This document shows positions 25,723-39,500 of a stretch of 64,000 nucleotides of DNA, piece after piece (position 1 is the first letter of the stretch; every line of letters begins with the position of its first letter). The notes below the pieces were generated by a model. That model searched no databases and was not told where the DNA came from. It saw only the letters and a program-made list of their open reading frames with translations. The DNA comes from Euwallacea fornicatus (Eukaryota > Arthropoda > Insecta > Coleoptera > Curculionidae): NCBI RefSeq assembly GCF_040115645.1, contig NW_027096008.1, forward strand, positions 868,001 through 932,000, in the 5' to 3' direction. The translations under genes and the position numbers were made by a program.

Positions 25723-27290
25723 TGTTAAACAAAGTGTCAAATTAATCAGCTCGACGAGATTTTGAAGATGTCACAACACATCATGATTGCATCTTGTTGA
25801 ATTTCCACGAAAAATAGTACTTTATGTGCTCAAACACACAAATTTTGTGACTTTTCAAACTTTGAAGCTCGATAGCTTCGGCAAATGAAGACCAAATTTG
25901 TTAAACAAAGTGTCAAATTAATTAGCTCGACGAGATTTTGAATATGTCACAACACATCATGATTGCATCTTGTTGAATTTCCAAGAAAAATAGTACTTTA
26001 TGTGCTCAAACACACATATTTTGTGACTTTTCAAACTCTGAAGCTCGATAACTTTGGCAAATGTGGACCAAATTTGTTACACAAAGTGTCAAAGTAATCA
26101 CCTCAACGAGATTTTGAAGATGTCACAACACATCATGATTACATCTTGTTGAACTTCCAAGAAAAATAGTACTTTATATGCTCAAACACACATATTTTGT
26201 GACTTTTCCAATTTTGAAGCTCGATAACTTTGGCAAATGTGGACCAAATTTGTTAAACAAAGTGTCAAATTAATCAGCTCGACAAGGTTATGAAGATGTC
26301 ACAACACACCATGATTACATCTTGTTGAACTTCCAAGAAAAATAGTACTTTATATGCTCAAACACACATATTTTGTGACTTTTCAAACTCTGAAGCTCGA
26401 TAACTTTGGCAAATGTGGACCAAATTTGTTACACAAAGTGTCAAAGTAATCACCTCAACGAGATTTTGAAGATGTCACAACACATAATGATTACCTCTTG
26501 TTGAACTTCCAAGAAAAATAGTACTTTATGTGCTCAAACACACAACTTTTGTGACTTTTCAAACTTTGAAGCTCGATAACTTCGGCAAATGTGGACCAAA
26601 TTTCTTAAACAAAGTGTCAAATTAATTAGCTCGACGAGATTTTGAATATGTCACAACACATCATGATTGCATCTTGTTGAATTTCCAAGAAAAATAGTAC
26701 TTTATGTGCTCAAACACACAACTTTTGTGACTTTTCAAACTTTGAGGCTCGATAACTTCGGCAAATGTGGACCAAATTTCTTAAACAAAGTGTCAAATTA
26801 ATTAGCTCGACGAGATTTTGAATATGTCACAACACATCATGATTGCATCTTGTTGAATTTCCAAGAAAAATAGTACTTTATGTGCTCAAACACTCAACTT
26901 TTGTGACTTTTCAAATTTTGAAGCTCGATAACTTTGGCAAATGTGGACCAAATTTGTTAAACAAAGTGTCAAATTAATCAGATCGACGAGATCTTTAAAA
27001 TGACACAACAATATTCATGATTGCATCTTGTTGAATTTCCAAGAAAAATAGTACATTATGTGCTCAAACACACAACTTTTGTGACTTTTCAAAATTTGAA
27101 GCTCGAAAGCTTCGGCAAATGAAGACCAAATTTGTTAAACAAAGTGTCAAATTAATCAGCTCAACGAGATTTTGAAGATGTCACAACACATGATGATTGC
27201 ATCTTGTTGAATTTCCAAGAAAAATAGTACTTTATGTGCTCAAACACACAACTTTTGTGACTTTTCAAACTTTGAAGCTCGATAACTTCG
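25723..27290. repeat. Left-type island inside the right domain
   Basis: From about 25.9 kb the monomers revert to left-domain families: tatatgctc (26178), cataatgattacctc (near 26485), gaggctcgataac (near 26746), cactcaactttt (near 26890) and the 178-bp monomer at 26927. The first part matches 20.8-21.6 kb at 5100 bp and the second matches 19.5-20.0 kb at 7214 bp. It is bounded on the right by the duplicated right-type block that starts near 27291. Confidence 0.85.
26927..27104 (+). repeat. 178-bp monomer, second copy
   Basis: Same caatattcatg insertion and cagatcgacg change as 19713-19890, followed by the same gctcgaaagc monomer at 27105. Confidence 0.93.
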
Positions 27291-29201
27291 GCAAATGTGG
27301 ACCAAATTTGTTAAACAAAGTGTCAAATTAATTAGCTCGACGAGATTTTGAATATGTCACAACACATCATGATTGCATCTTGTTGAATTTCCAAGAAAAA
27401 TAGTACTTTATGTGCTCAAACACACATATTTTGTGACTTTTCAAACTCTGAAGCTCGATAACTTTGGCAAATGTGGACCAAATTTGTTACACAAAGTGTC
27501 AAAGTAATCACCTCAACGAGATTTTGAAGATGTCACAACACATCATGATTACATCTTGTTGAACTTCCAAGAAAAATAGTACTTTATGTGCTCAAACACA
27601 CATATTTTGTGACTTTTCAAACTCTGAAGCTCAATAACTTCGGCAAATGTGGACCAAATTTCTTAAACAAACTGTCAAGTTAATAAGCTCAACGAGATTT
27701 TGAAGATGTCACAACAAATCATGATTGCATCTTGTTGAATTTCCAAAAAAAATAGTACTTTATGTGCTCAAACACACAACTTTTGTGACTTTTCCAATTT
27801 TGAAGCTCGATAACTTCGGCAAATGTGGACCAAATTTCTTAAACAAAGTGTCAAAGTAATCACCACAACGAGATTTTAAAGATGTCACAACACATCATTT
27901 TTACATCTTGTTGAACTTCCAAGAAAAATAGTACTTTATGTGCTCAAACACACAACTTTTGTGACTTTTCCAATTTTGAAGCTCGATAACTTCGGCAAAT
28001 GTGGACCAAATTTGTTAACCAAAGTGTCAAATTCATCAGCTCGACGAGATCTTTAAAATGACAAAACAATTCATGATTGCATCTTGTTGAATTTCCAAGA
28101 AAAATAGTACTTTATGTGCTCAAACACACAACTTTTGTGACTTTTCAAACTTTGAAGCTCGATAACTTCGGCAAATGTGGACCAAATTTGTTAAACAAAG
28201 TGTCAAATTAATTAGCTCGACGAGATTTTGAATATGTCACAACACATCATGATTGCATCTTGTTGAATTTCCAAGAAAAATAGTACTTTATGTGCTCAAA
28301 CACACATATTTTGTGACTTTTCAAACTCTGAAGCTCGATAACTTTGGCAAATGTGGACCAAATTTGTTACACAAAGTGTCAAAGTAATCACCTCAACGAG
28401 ATTTTGAAGATGTCACAACACATCATGATTACATCTTGTTGAACTTCCAAGAAAAATAGTACTTTATGTGCTCAAACACACAACTTGTGTGACTTCAAAT
28501 TTTGAAGCTCGATAACTTCGGCAAATGTGGACCAAATTTGCTAACCAAAGTGTCAAATTCATCAGCTCGACGAGATCTTTAAAATGACACAACAATTCAT
28601 GATTGCATCTTGTTGAATTTCCAAGAAAAATAGTACTTTATGTGCTCAAACACACAACTTTTGTGACTTTTCAAACTTTGAAGCTCGATAACTTCGGCAA
28701 ATGTGGACCAAATTTGTTAAACAAAGTGTCAAATTAATTAGCTCGACGAGATTTTGAATATGTCACAACACATCATGATTGCATCTTGTTGAATTTCCAA
28801 GAAAAATAGTACTTTATGTGCTCAAACACACAACTTGTGTGACTTCAAATTTTGAAGCTCGATAGCTTCGGCAAATGAAGACCAACTTTGTTAAACAAAG
28901 TGTCAAATTAGTTAGCTCGACGAGATTTTGAATATGTCCCAACACATCATGATTGCATCTTGTTGAATTTCCAAGAAAAATAGTACTTTATGTGCTCAAA
29001 CACACATATTTTGTGACTTTTCAAACTTTGAAGCTCGATAACTTCGGCAAATGTGGACCAAATTTGTTAAACAAAGTGTCAAATTAATCAGCCCGACGAG
29101 ATTTTGAATATGTCGCAACACATCATGATTGCATCTTGTTGAATTTCCAAGAAAAATAGTACTTTATGTGCTCAAACACACATATTTTGTGACTTTTCAA
29201 A
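27291..29201. repeat. 1.9-kb duplication, copy 2
   Basis: Partner of 22541-24451 at 4750 bp; the shared marks are listed there. The sequence just downstream (actttgcagctcgataac, near 29205) starts a variant that becomes frequent beyond 44 kb. Confidence 0.9.
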
Positions 29202-29474
29202 CTTTGCAGCTCGATAACTTTGGCAAAAGTGGACCAAATTTGTTAACCAAAGTGTCAAATTAATCAGCTCGACGAGATCTTTAAAATGACACAACAATTC
29301 ATGATTGCATCTTGTTGAATTTCCAAGAAAAATAGTACTTTATGTGCTCAAACACACAACTTTTGTGACTTTTCAAACTTTGAAGCTCGATAGCTTCGGC
29401 AAATGAAGACCAAATTTGTTAAACAAAGTGTCAAAGTAATCACCTCAACGAGATTTTAAAGATGTCACAACACA

Positions 29475-31289
29475 TCATTTTTACATCTTGTTGAACTTCC
29501 AAGAAAAATAGTACTTTATGTGCTCAAACACACAACTTGTGTGACTTCAAATTTTGAAGCTCGATAGCTTCGGCAAATGAAGACCAACTTTGTTAAACAA
29601 AGTGTCAAATTAGTTAGCTCGACGAGATTTTGAATATGTCCCAACACATCATGATTGCATCTTGTTGAATTTCCAAGAAAAATAGTACTTTATGTGCTCA
29701 AACACACATATTTTGTGACTTTTCAAACTCTGAAGCTCGATAACTTTGGCAAATGTGGACCAAATTTGTTACACAAAGTGTCAAAGTAATCACCTCAACG
29801 AGATTTTGAAGATGTCACAACACATCATGATTACATCTTGTTGAACTTCCAAGAAAAATAGTACTTTATGTGCTCAAACACACAACTTGTGTGACTTCAA
29901 ATTTTGAAGCTCGATAGCTTCGGCAAATGAAGACCAACTTTGTTAAACAAAGTGTCAAATTAATCAGCTCGACGAGATTTTGAATATGTCACAACACATC
30001 ATGATTGCATCTTGTTGAATTTCCAAGAAAAATAGTACTTTATGTGCTCAAACACACATATTTTGTGACTTTTCAAACTTTGAAGCTCGATAACTTTGGC
30101 AAAAGTGGACCAAATTTGTTAACCAAAGTGTCAAATTAATCAGCTCGACGAGATCTTTAAAATGACACAACAATTCATGATTGCATCTTGTTGAATTTCC
30201 AAGAAAAATAGTACTTTATGTGCTCAAACACACAACTTTTGTGACTTTACAAACTTTGAAGCTCGATAGCTTCGGCAAATGAAGACCAAATTTGTTAAAC
30301 AAAGTGTCAAATTAATCAGCTCGACAAGGTTATGAAGATGTCATAACACACCATGATTACATCTTGTTGAACTTCCAAGAAAAATAGTACTTTATGTGCT
30401 CAAACACACAACTTTTGTGACTTTTCAAACTTTGAAGCTCGATGGCTTCGGCAAATGAAGACCAAATTTGTTAAACAAAGTGTCAAATTAATCAGCTCGA
30501 CGAGATTTTGAAGATGTCACAACACATCATGATTGCATCTTGTTGAATTTCCACGAAAAATAGTACTTTATGTGCTCAAACACACAACTTTTGTGACTTT
30601 TCTAAATTTGAAGCTCGATAACTTTGGCAAATGTGGACCAAATTTGTTAACCAAAGTGTCAAATTAATCAGCTCGACGAGATCTTTAAAATGACACAACA
30701 ATTCAAGATTGCATCTTGTTGAATTTCCAAGAAAAATAGTACTTTATGTGCTCAAACACACATATTTTGTGACTTTTAAAACTCTGAAGCTCGATAACTT
30801 TGGCAAATGTTGACCAAATTTGTTACACAAAGTGTCAAAGTAATCACCTCAACGAGATTTTGAAGATGTCACAACACATCATGATTACATCTTGTTGAAC
30901 TTCCAAGAAAAATAGTACTTTATGTGCTCAAACACACATATTTTGTGACTTTTCAAACTTTGAAGCTCGATAACTTTGGCAAATGTTGACCAAATTTGTT
31001 AAACAAAGTGTCAAATTAATCAGCTCGACGAGATTTTGAATATGTCACAACAGATCATGATTGCATCTTGTTGAATTTCCAAGAAAAATAGTACTTTATG
31101 TGCTCAAACACACATATTTTGTGACTTTTCAAACTTTGAAGCTCGATAACTTTGGCAAAAGTGGACCAAATTTGTTAACCAAAGTGTCAAATTAATCAGC
31201 TCGACGAGATCTTTAAAATGACACAACAATTCATGATTGCATCTTGTTGAATTTCCAAGAAAAATAGTACTTTATGTGCTCAAACACAC
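29475..31289. repeat. 13-monomer repeat, copy 1 (offset about 2280 bp)
   Basis: Matches 31757-33568. The offset starts at 2282 bp (29535 with 31817, 29885 with 32167), falls to 2280 after one monomer that is 176 bp here but 174 bp in copy 2 (30235 and 32517), and falls to 2279 after a 1-bp deletion in copy 2. Shared marks are gatgtcataac, gctcgatggc, ttccacgaaa, tctaaatttg (30601 and 32881) and attcaagattg. Confidence 0.87.
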
Positions 31290-31466
31290 ATATTTTGTGA
31301 CTTTTAAAACTCTGAAGCTCGATAACTTTGGCAAATGTTGACCAAATTTGTTACACAAAGTGTCAAAGTAATCACCTCAACGAGATTTTGAAGATGTCAC
31401 AACACATCATGATTACATCTTGTTGAACTTCCAAGAAAAATAGTACTTTATGTGCTCAAACACACA

Positions 31467-32166
31467 ACTTGTGTGACTTCAAATTTTGAAGCTCGATAGC
31501 TTCGGCAAATGAAGACCAACTTTGTTAAACAAAGTGTCAAATTAGTTAGCTCGACGAGATTTTGAATATGTCCCAACACATCATGATTGCATCTTGTTGA
31601 ATTTCCAAGAAAAATAGTACTTTATGTGCTCAAACACACATATTTTGTGACTTTTCAAACTCTGAAGCTCGATAACTTTGGCAAATGTGGACCAAATTTG
31701 TTACACAAAGTGTCAAAGTAATCACCTCAACGAGATTTTGAAGATGTCACAACACATCATGATTACATCTTGTTGAACTTCCAAGAAAAATAGTACTTTA
31801 TGTGCTCAAACACACAACTTGTGTGACTTCAAATTTTGAAGCTCGATAGCTTCGGCAAATGAAGACCAACTTTGTTAAACAAAGTGTCAAATTAGTTAGC
31901 TCGACGAGATTTTGAATATGTCCCAACACATCATGATTGCATCTTGTTGAATTTCCAAGAAAAATAGTACTTTATGTGCTCAAACACACATATTTTGTGA
32001 CTTTTCAAACTCTGAAGCTCGATAACTTTGGCAAATGTGGACCAAATTTGTTACACAAAGTGTCAAAGTAATCACCTCAACGAGATTTTGAAGATGTCAC
32101 AACACATCATGATTACATCTTGTTGAACTTCCAAGAAAAATAGTACTTTATGTGCTCAAACACACA
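31467..32166. repeat. Dimeric 350-bp higher-order repeat
   Basis: A unit of one 174-bp monomer (acttgtgtga, gttagctcg, tcccaacac) plus one 176-bp monomer (actctgaagc, gttacacaaag, gattacatc) repeats at 350 bp, with acttgtgtga at 31467, 31817 and 32167. The third copy changes type after about 80 bp. The same dimer occurs at 29535 and 29885, also 350 bp apart. Confidence 0.9.
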
Positions 32167-33568
32167 ACTTGTGTGACTTCAAATTTTGAAGCTCGATAGC
32201 TTCGGCAAATGAAGACCAACTTTGTTAAACAAAGTGTCAAATTAATCAGCTCGACGAGATTTTGAATATGTCACAACACATCATGATTGCATCTTGTTGA
32301 ATTTCCAAGAAAAATAGTACTTTATGTGCTCAAACACACATATTTTGTGACTTTTCAAACTTTGAAGCTCGATAACTTTGGCAAAAGTGGACCAAATTTG
32401 TTAACCAAAGTGTCAAATTAATCAGCTCGACGAGATCTTTAAAATGACACAACAATTCATGATTGCATCTTGTTGAATTTCCAAGAAAAATAGTACTTTA
32501 TGTGCTCAAACACACAACTTGTGTGACTTCAAATTTTGAAGCTCGATAGCTTCGGCAAATGAAGACCAACTTTGTTAAACAAAGTGTCAAATTAATCAGC
32601 TCGACAAGGTTATGAAGATGTCATAACACACCATGATTACATCTTGTTGAACTTCCAAGAAAAATAGTACTTTATGTGCTCAAACACACAACTTTTGTGA
32701 CTTTTCAAACTTTGAAGCTCGATGGCTTCGGCAAATGAAGACCAAATTTGTTAAACAAAGTGTCAAATTAATCAGCTCGACGAGATTTTGAAGATGTCAC
32801 AACACATCATGATTGCATCTTGTTGAATTTCCACGAAAAATAGTACTTTATGTGCTCAAACACACAACTTTTGTGACTTTTCTAAATTTGAAGCTCGATA
32901 ACTTTGGCAAATGTGACCAAATTTGTTAACCAAAGTGTCAAATTAATCAGCTCGACGAGATCTTTAAAATGACACAACAATTCAAGATTGCATCTTGTTG
33001 AATTTCCAAGAAAAATAGTACTTTATGTGCTCCAACACACATATTTTGTGACTTTTAAAACTCTGAAGCTCGATAACTTTGGCAAATGTTGACCAAATTT
33101 GTTACACAAAGTGTCAAAGTAATCACCTCAACGAGATTTTGAAGATGTCACAACACATCATGATTACATCTTGTTGAACTTCCAAGAAAAATAGTACTTT
33201 ATGTGCTCAAACACACATATTTTGTGACTTTTCAAACTTTGAAGCTCGATAACTTTGGCAAATGTTGACCAAATTTGTTAAACAAAGTGTCAAATTAATC
33301 AGCTCGACGAGATTTTGAATATGTCACAACAGATCATGATTGCATCTTGTTGAATTTCCAAGAAAAATAGTACTTTATGTGCTCAAACACACATATTTTG
33401 TGACTTTTCAAACTTTGAAGCTCGATAACTTTGGCAAAAGTGGACCAAATTTGTTAACCAAAGTGTCAAATTAATCAGCTCGACGAGATCTTTAAAATGA
33501 CACAACAATTCATGATTGCATCTTGTTGAATTTCCAAGAAAAATAGTACTTTATGTGCTCAAACACAC
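31757..33568. repeat. 13-monomer repeat, copy 2
   Basis: Partner of 29475-31289. It differs by a T-tract monomer replacement at 32517, a 1-bp deletion near 32925 and a private substitution gctccaacac near 33030. It diverges from copy 1 after 33568 (acaactttt against acatatttt). Confidence 0.87.
32897..33071 (+). repeat. 175-bp monomer (1-bp deletion)
   Basis: The distance from gataac at 32897 to the next at 33072 is 175 bp. The missing base is a g in atgtgacca, where neighbours read atgtggacca. The duplicate partner near 30617 has the full sequence, so the deletion arose after that duplication. Confidence 0.92.
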
Positions 33569-36500
33569 AACTTTTGTGACTTTTCAAACTTTGAAGCTCG
33601 ATAGCTTCGGCAAATGAAGACCAAATTTGTTAAACAAAGTGTCAAATTAATCAGCTCGACAAGGTTATGAAGATGTCACAACACACCATGATTACATCTT
33701 GTTGAACTTCCAAGAAAAATAGTACTTTATGTGCTCAAACACACAACTTTTGTGACTTTTCAAACTTTGAAGCTCGATAACTTCGGCAAATGTGGACCAA
33801 ATTTCTTAAACAAAGTGTCAAAGTAATCACCACAACGAGATTTTAAAGATGTCACAACACATCATTTTTACATCTTGTTGAACTTCCAAGAAAAATAGTA
33901 CTTTATGTGCTCAAACACACAACTTTTGTGACTTTTCCAATTTTGAAGCTCGATAACTTCGGCAAATGTGGACCAAATTTGTTAAACAAAGTGTCAAATT
34001 AATTAGCTCGACGAGATTTTGAATATGTCACAACACATCATGATTGCATCTTGTTGAATTTCCAAGAAAAATAGTACTTTATGTGCTCAAACACACAACT
34101 TGTGTGACTTCAAATTTTGAAGCTCGATAGCTTCGGCAAATGAAGACCAACTTTGTTAACCAAAGTGTCAAATTCATCAGCTCGACGAGATCTTTAAAAT
34201 GACAAAACAATTCATGATTGCATCTTGTTGAATTTCCAAGAAAAATAGTACTTTATGTGCTCAAACACACAACTTTTGTGACTTTTCAAACTTTGAAGCT
34301 CGATAACTTCGGCAAATGTGGACCAAATTTGTTAAACAAAGTGTCAAATTAATTAGCTCGACGAGATTTTGAATATGTCACAACACATCATGATTGCATC
34401 TTGTTGAATTTCCAAGAAAAATAGTACTTTATGTGCTCAAACACACATATTTTGTGACTTTTCAAACTCTGAAGCTCGATAACTTTGGCAAATGTGGACC
34501 AAATTTGTTACACAAAGTGTCAAAGTAATCACCTCAACGAGATTTTGAAGATGTCACAACACATCATGATTACATCTTGTTGAACTTCCAAGAAAAATAG
34601 TACTTTATGTGCTCAAACACACAACTTGTGTGACTTCAAATTTTGAAGCTCGATAACTTCGGCAAATGTGGACCAAATTTGCTAACCAAAGTGTCAAATT
34701 CATCAGCTCGACGAGATCTTTAAAATGACACAACAATTCATGATTGCATCTTGTTGAATTTCCAAGAAAAATAGTACTTTATGTGCTCAAACACACAACT
34801 TTTGTGACTTTTCAAACTTTGAAGCTCGATAACTTCGGCAAATGTGGACCAAATTTGTTAAACAAAGTGTCAAATTAATTAGCTCGACGAGATTTTGAAT
34901 ATGTCACAACACATCATGATTGCATCTTGTTGAATTTCCAAGAAAAATAGTACTTTATGTGCTCAAACACACAACTTGTGTGACTTCAAATTTTGAAGCT
35001 CGATAGCTTCGGCAAATGAAGACCAACTTTGTTAAACAAAGTGTCAAATTAGTTAGCTCGACGAGATTTTGAATATGTCCCAACACATCATGATTGCATC
35101 TTGTTGAATTTCCAAGAAAAATAGTACTTTATGTGCTCAAACACACATATTTTGTGACTTTTCAAACTTTGAAGCTCGATAACTTCGGCAAATGTGGACC
35201 AAATTTGTTAAACAAAGTGTCAAATTAGTTAGCTCGACGAGATTTTGAATATGTCCCAACACATCATGATTGCATCTTGTTGAATTTCCAAGAAAAATAG
35301 TACTTTATGTGCTCAAACACACATATTTTGTGACTTTTCAAACTTTGAAGCTCGATAACTTCGGCAAATGTGGACCAAATTTGTTAAACAAAGTGTCAAA
35401 TTAATCAGCCCGACGAGATTTTGAATATGTCACAACACATCATGATTGCATCTTGTTGAATTTCCAAGAAAAATAGTACTTTATGTGCTCAAACACACAT
35501 ATTTTGTGACTTTTCAAATTTTGCAGCTCGATAACTTTGGCAAAAGTGGACCAAATTTGTTAACCAAAGTGTCAAATTAATCAGCTCGACGAGATCTTTA
35601 AAATGACACAACAATTCATGATTGCATCTTGTTGAATTTCCAAGAAAAATAGTACTTTATATGCTCAAACACACAACTTTTGTGACTTTTCAAACTTTGA
35701 AGCTCGATAGCTTCGGCAAATGAAGACCAAATTTGTTAAACAAAGTGTCAAAGTAATCACCTCAACGAGATTTTAAAGATGTCACAACACATCATTTTTA
35801 CATCTTGTTGAACTTCCAAGAAAAATAGTACTTTATGTGCTCAAACACACAACTTGTGTGACTTCAAATTTTGAAGCTCGATAGCTTCGGCAAATGAAGA
35901 CCAACTTTGTTAAACAAAGTGTCAAATTAGTTAGCTCGACGAGATTTTGAATATGTCCCAACACATCATGATTGCATCTTGTTGAATTTCCAAGAAAAAT
36001 AGTACTTTATGTGCTCAAACACACAACTTTTGTGACTTTTCAAACTTTGAAGCTCGATAACTTCGGCAAATGTGGACCAAATTTCTTAAACAAAGTGTCA
36101 AAGTAATCACCACAACGAGATTTTAAAGATGTCACAACACATCATTTTTACATCTTGTTGAACTTCCAAGAAAAATAGTACTTTATGTGCTCAAACACAC
36201 AACTTTTGTGACTTTTCCAATTTTGAAGCTCGATAACTTTGGCAAATGTGGACCAAATTTGTTAACCAAAGTGTCAAATTAATCATCTCGACGAGATCTT
36301 TAAAATGACACAACAAATCATCATTGCATCTTGTTGAATTTCCAAGAAAAATAGTACTTTATGTGCTCAAACACACAACTTTTGTGACTTTTCCAATTTT
36401 GAAGCTCGATAACTTCGGCAAATGTGGACCAAATTTCTTAAACAAAGTGTCAAATTAATCAGCTCAACGAGATTTTGAATATGTCACAACACATCATCAT

Positions 36501-39500
36501 TGCATCTTGTTGAATTTCCAAGAAAAATAGTACTTTATGTGCTCAAACACACAACTTTTGTGACTTTTCCAATTTTGAAGCTCGATAACTTCGGCAAATG
36601 TGGACCAAATTTGCTAACCAAAGTGTCAAATTCATCAGCTCGACGAGATCTTTAAAATGACACAACAATTCAGGATTGCATCTTGTTGAATTTCCAAGAA
36701 AAATAGTACTTTATGTGCTCAAACACACAACTTTTGTGACTTTTCAAACTTTGAAGCTCGATAACTTCGGCAAATGTGGACCAAATTTGTTAAACAAAGT
36801 GTCAAATTAATCAGCTCGACGAGATCTTTAAAATGACACAACAATTCATGATTGCATCTTGTTGAATTTCCAAGAAAAATAGTACTTTATGTGCTCAAAC
36901 ACACAACTTTTGTGACTTTTCAAACTTTGAAGCTCGATAACTTCGGCAAATGTGGACCAAATTTGTTAAACAAAGTGTCAAATTAATTAGCTCGACGAGA
37001 TTTTGAATATGTCATAACACATTATGATTGCATCTTGTTGAATTTCCAAGAAAAATAGTACTTTATGTGCTCAAACACACAACTTTTGTGACTTTTCCAA
37101 TTTTGAAGCTCGATAACTTCGGCAAATGTGGACCAAATTTGTTAAACAAAGTGTCAAATTAATTAGCTCGACGAGATTTTGAATATGTCATAACACATCA
37201 TGATTGCATCTTGTTGAATTTCCAAGAAAAATAGTACTTTATGTGCTCAAACACAAATATTTTGTGACTTTTCAAACTTTGAAGCTCGATAACTTTGGCA
37301 AAAGTGGACCAAATTTGTTAACCAAAGTGTCAAATTAATCAGCTCGACGAGATCTTTAAAATGACACAACAATTCATGATTGCATCTTGTTGAATTTCCA
37401 AGAAAAATAGTACTTTATGTGCTCAAACACACATATTTTGTGACTTTTCAAACTTTGAAGCTCGATAACTTTGGCAAAAGTGGACCAAATTTGTTAACCA
37501 AAGTGTCAAATTAATCAGCTCGACGAGATCTTTAAAATGACACAACAATTCATGATTGCATCTTGTTGAATTTCCAAGAAAAATAGTACTTTATGTGCTC
37601 AAACACACAACTTTTGTGACTTTTCAAACTTTGAAGCTCGATGGCTTCGGCAAATGAAGACCAAATTTGTTAAACAAAGTGTCAAATTAATCAGCTCGAC
37701 GAGATTTTGAAGATGTCTCAACACATCATGATTGCATCTTGTTGAATTTCCAAGAAAAATAGTACTTTATGTGCTCAAACACACAACTTTTGTGACTTTT
37801 CTAAATTTGAAGCTCGATAACTTTGGCAAATGTGGACCAAATTTGTTAACCAAAGTGTCAAATTAATCAGCTCGACGAGATCTTTAAAATGACACAACAA
37901 TTCAAGATTGCATCTTGTTGAATTTCCAAGAAAAATAGTACTTTATGTGCTCAAACACACAACTTTTGTGACTTTTCAAACTTTGAAGCTCGATAGCTTC
38001 GGCAAATGAGGACCAAATTTCTTAAACAAAGTGTCAAATTAATCAGCTCATCGAGATTTTGAAGATGTCACAAAACATCATGATTGCATCTTGTTGAATT
38101 TCCAAGAAAAATAGTACTTTATGTGCTCAAACACAGATATTTTGTGACTTTTCAAACTTTGAAGCTCGATAACTTTGGCAAATGTTGACCAAATTTGTTA
38201 AACAAAGTGTCAAATTAATCAGCTCGACGAGATTTTGAATATGTCACAACACATCATGATTGCATCTTGTTGAATTTCCAAGAAAAATAGTACTTTATGT
38301 GCTCAAACACACATATTTTGTGACTTTTCAAACTTTGAAGCTCGATAACTTTGGCAAAAGTGGACCAAATTTGTTAACCAAAGTGTCAAATTAATCAGCT
38401 CGACGAGATCTTTAAAATGACACAACAATTCAAGATTGCATCTTGTTGAATTTCCAAGAAAAATAGTACTTTATGTGCTCAAACACACATATTTTGTGAC
38501 TTTTCAAACTTTGAAGCTCGATAACTTTGGCAAATGTTGACCAAATTTGTTAAACAAAGTGTCAAATTAATCAGCTCGACGAGATTTTGAATATGTCACA
38601 ACACATCATGATTACATCTTGTTGAACTTCCAAGAAAAATAGTACTTTATGTGCTCAAACACACAACTTTTGTGACTTTTCCAATTTTGAAGCTCGATAA
38701 CTTTGGCAAATGTGGACCAAATTTGTTAACCAAAGTGTCAAATTAATCATCTCGACGAGATCTTTAAAATGACACAACAAATCATGATTGCATCTTGTTG
38801 AATATCCAAGAAAAATAGTACTTTATGTGCTCAAACACACAACTTTTGTGACTTTTCCAATTTTGAAGCTCGATAACTTCGGCAAATGTGGACCAAATTT
38901 CTTAAACAAAGTGTCACATTAATCAGCTCAACGAGATTTTGAATATGTCACAACACATCATCATTGCATCTTGTTGAATTTCCAAGAAAAATAGTACTTT
39001 ATGTGCTCAAACACACAACTTTTGTGACTTTTCCAATTTTGAAGCTCGATAACTTCGGCAAATGTGGACCAAATTTGCTAACCAAAGTGTCAAATTCATC
39101 AGCTCGACGAGATCTTTAAAATGACAAAACAATTCATGATTGCATCTTGTTGAATTTCCAAGAAAAATAGTACTTTATGTGCTCAAACACACAACTTTTG
39201 TGACTTTTCAAACTTTGAAGCTCGATAACTTCGGCAAATGTGGACCAAATTTGTTAAACAAAGTGTCAAATTAATTAGCTCGACGAGATTTTGAATATGT
39301 CACAACACATCATGATTGCATCTTGTTGAATTTCCAAGAAAAATAGTACTTTATGTGCTCAAACACACATATTTTGTGACTTTTCAAATTCTGAAGCTCG
39401 ATAACTTTGGCAAATGTGGACCAAATTTGTTACACAAAGTGTCAAAGTAATCACCTCAACGAGATTTTGAAGATGTCACAACACATCATGATTACATCTT

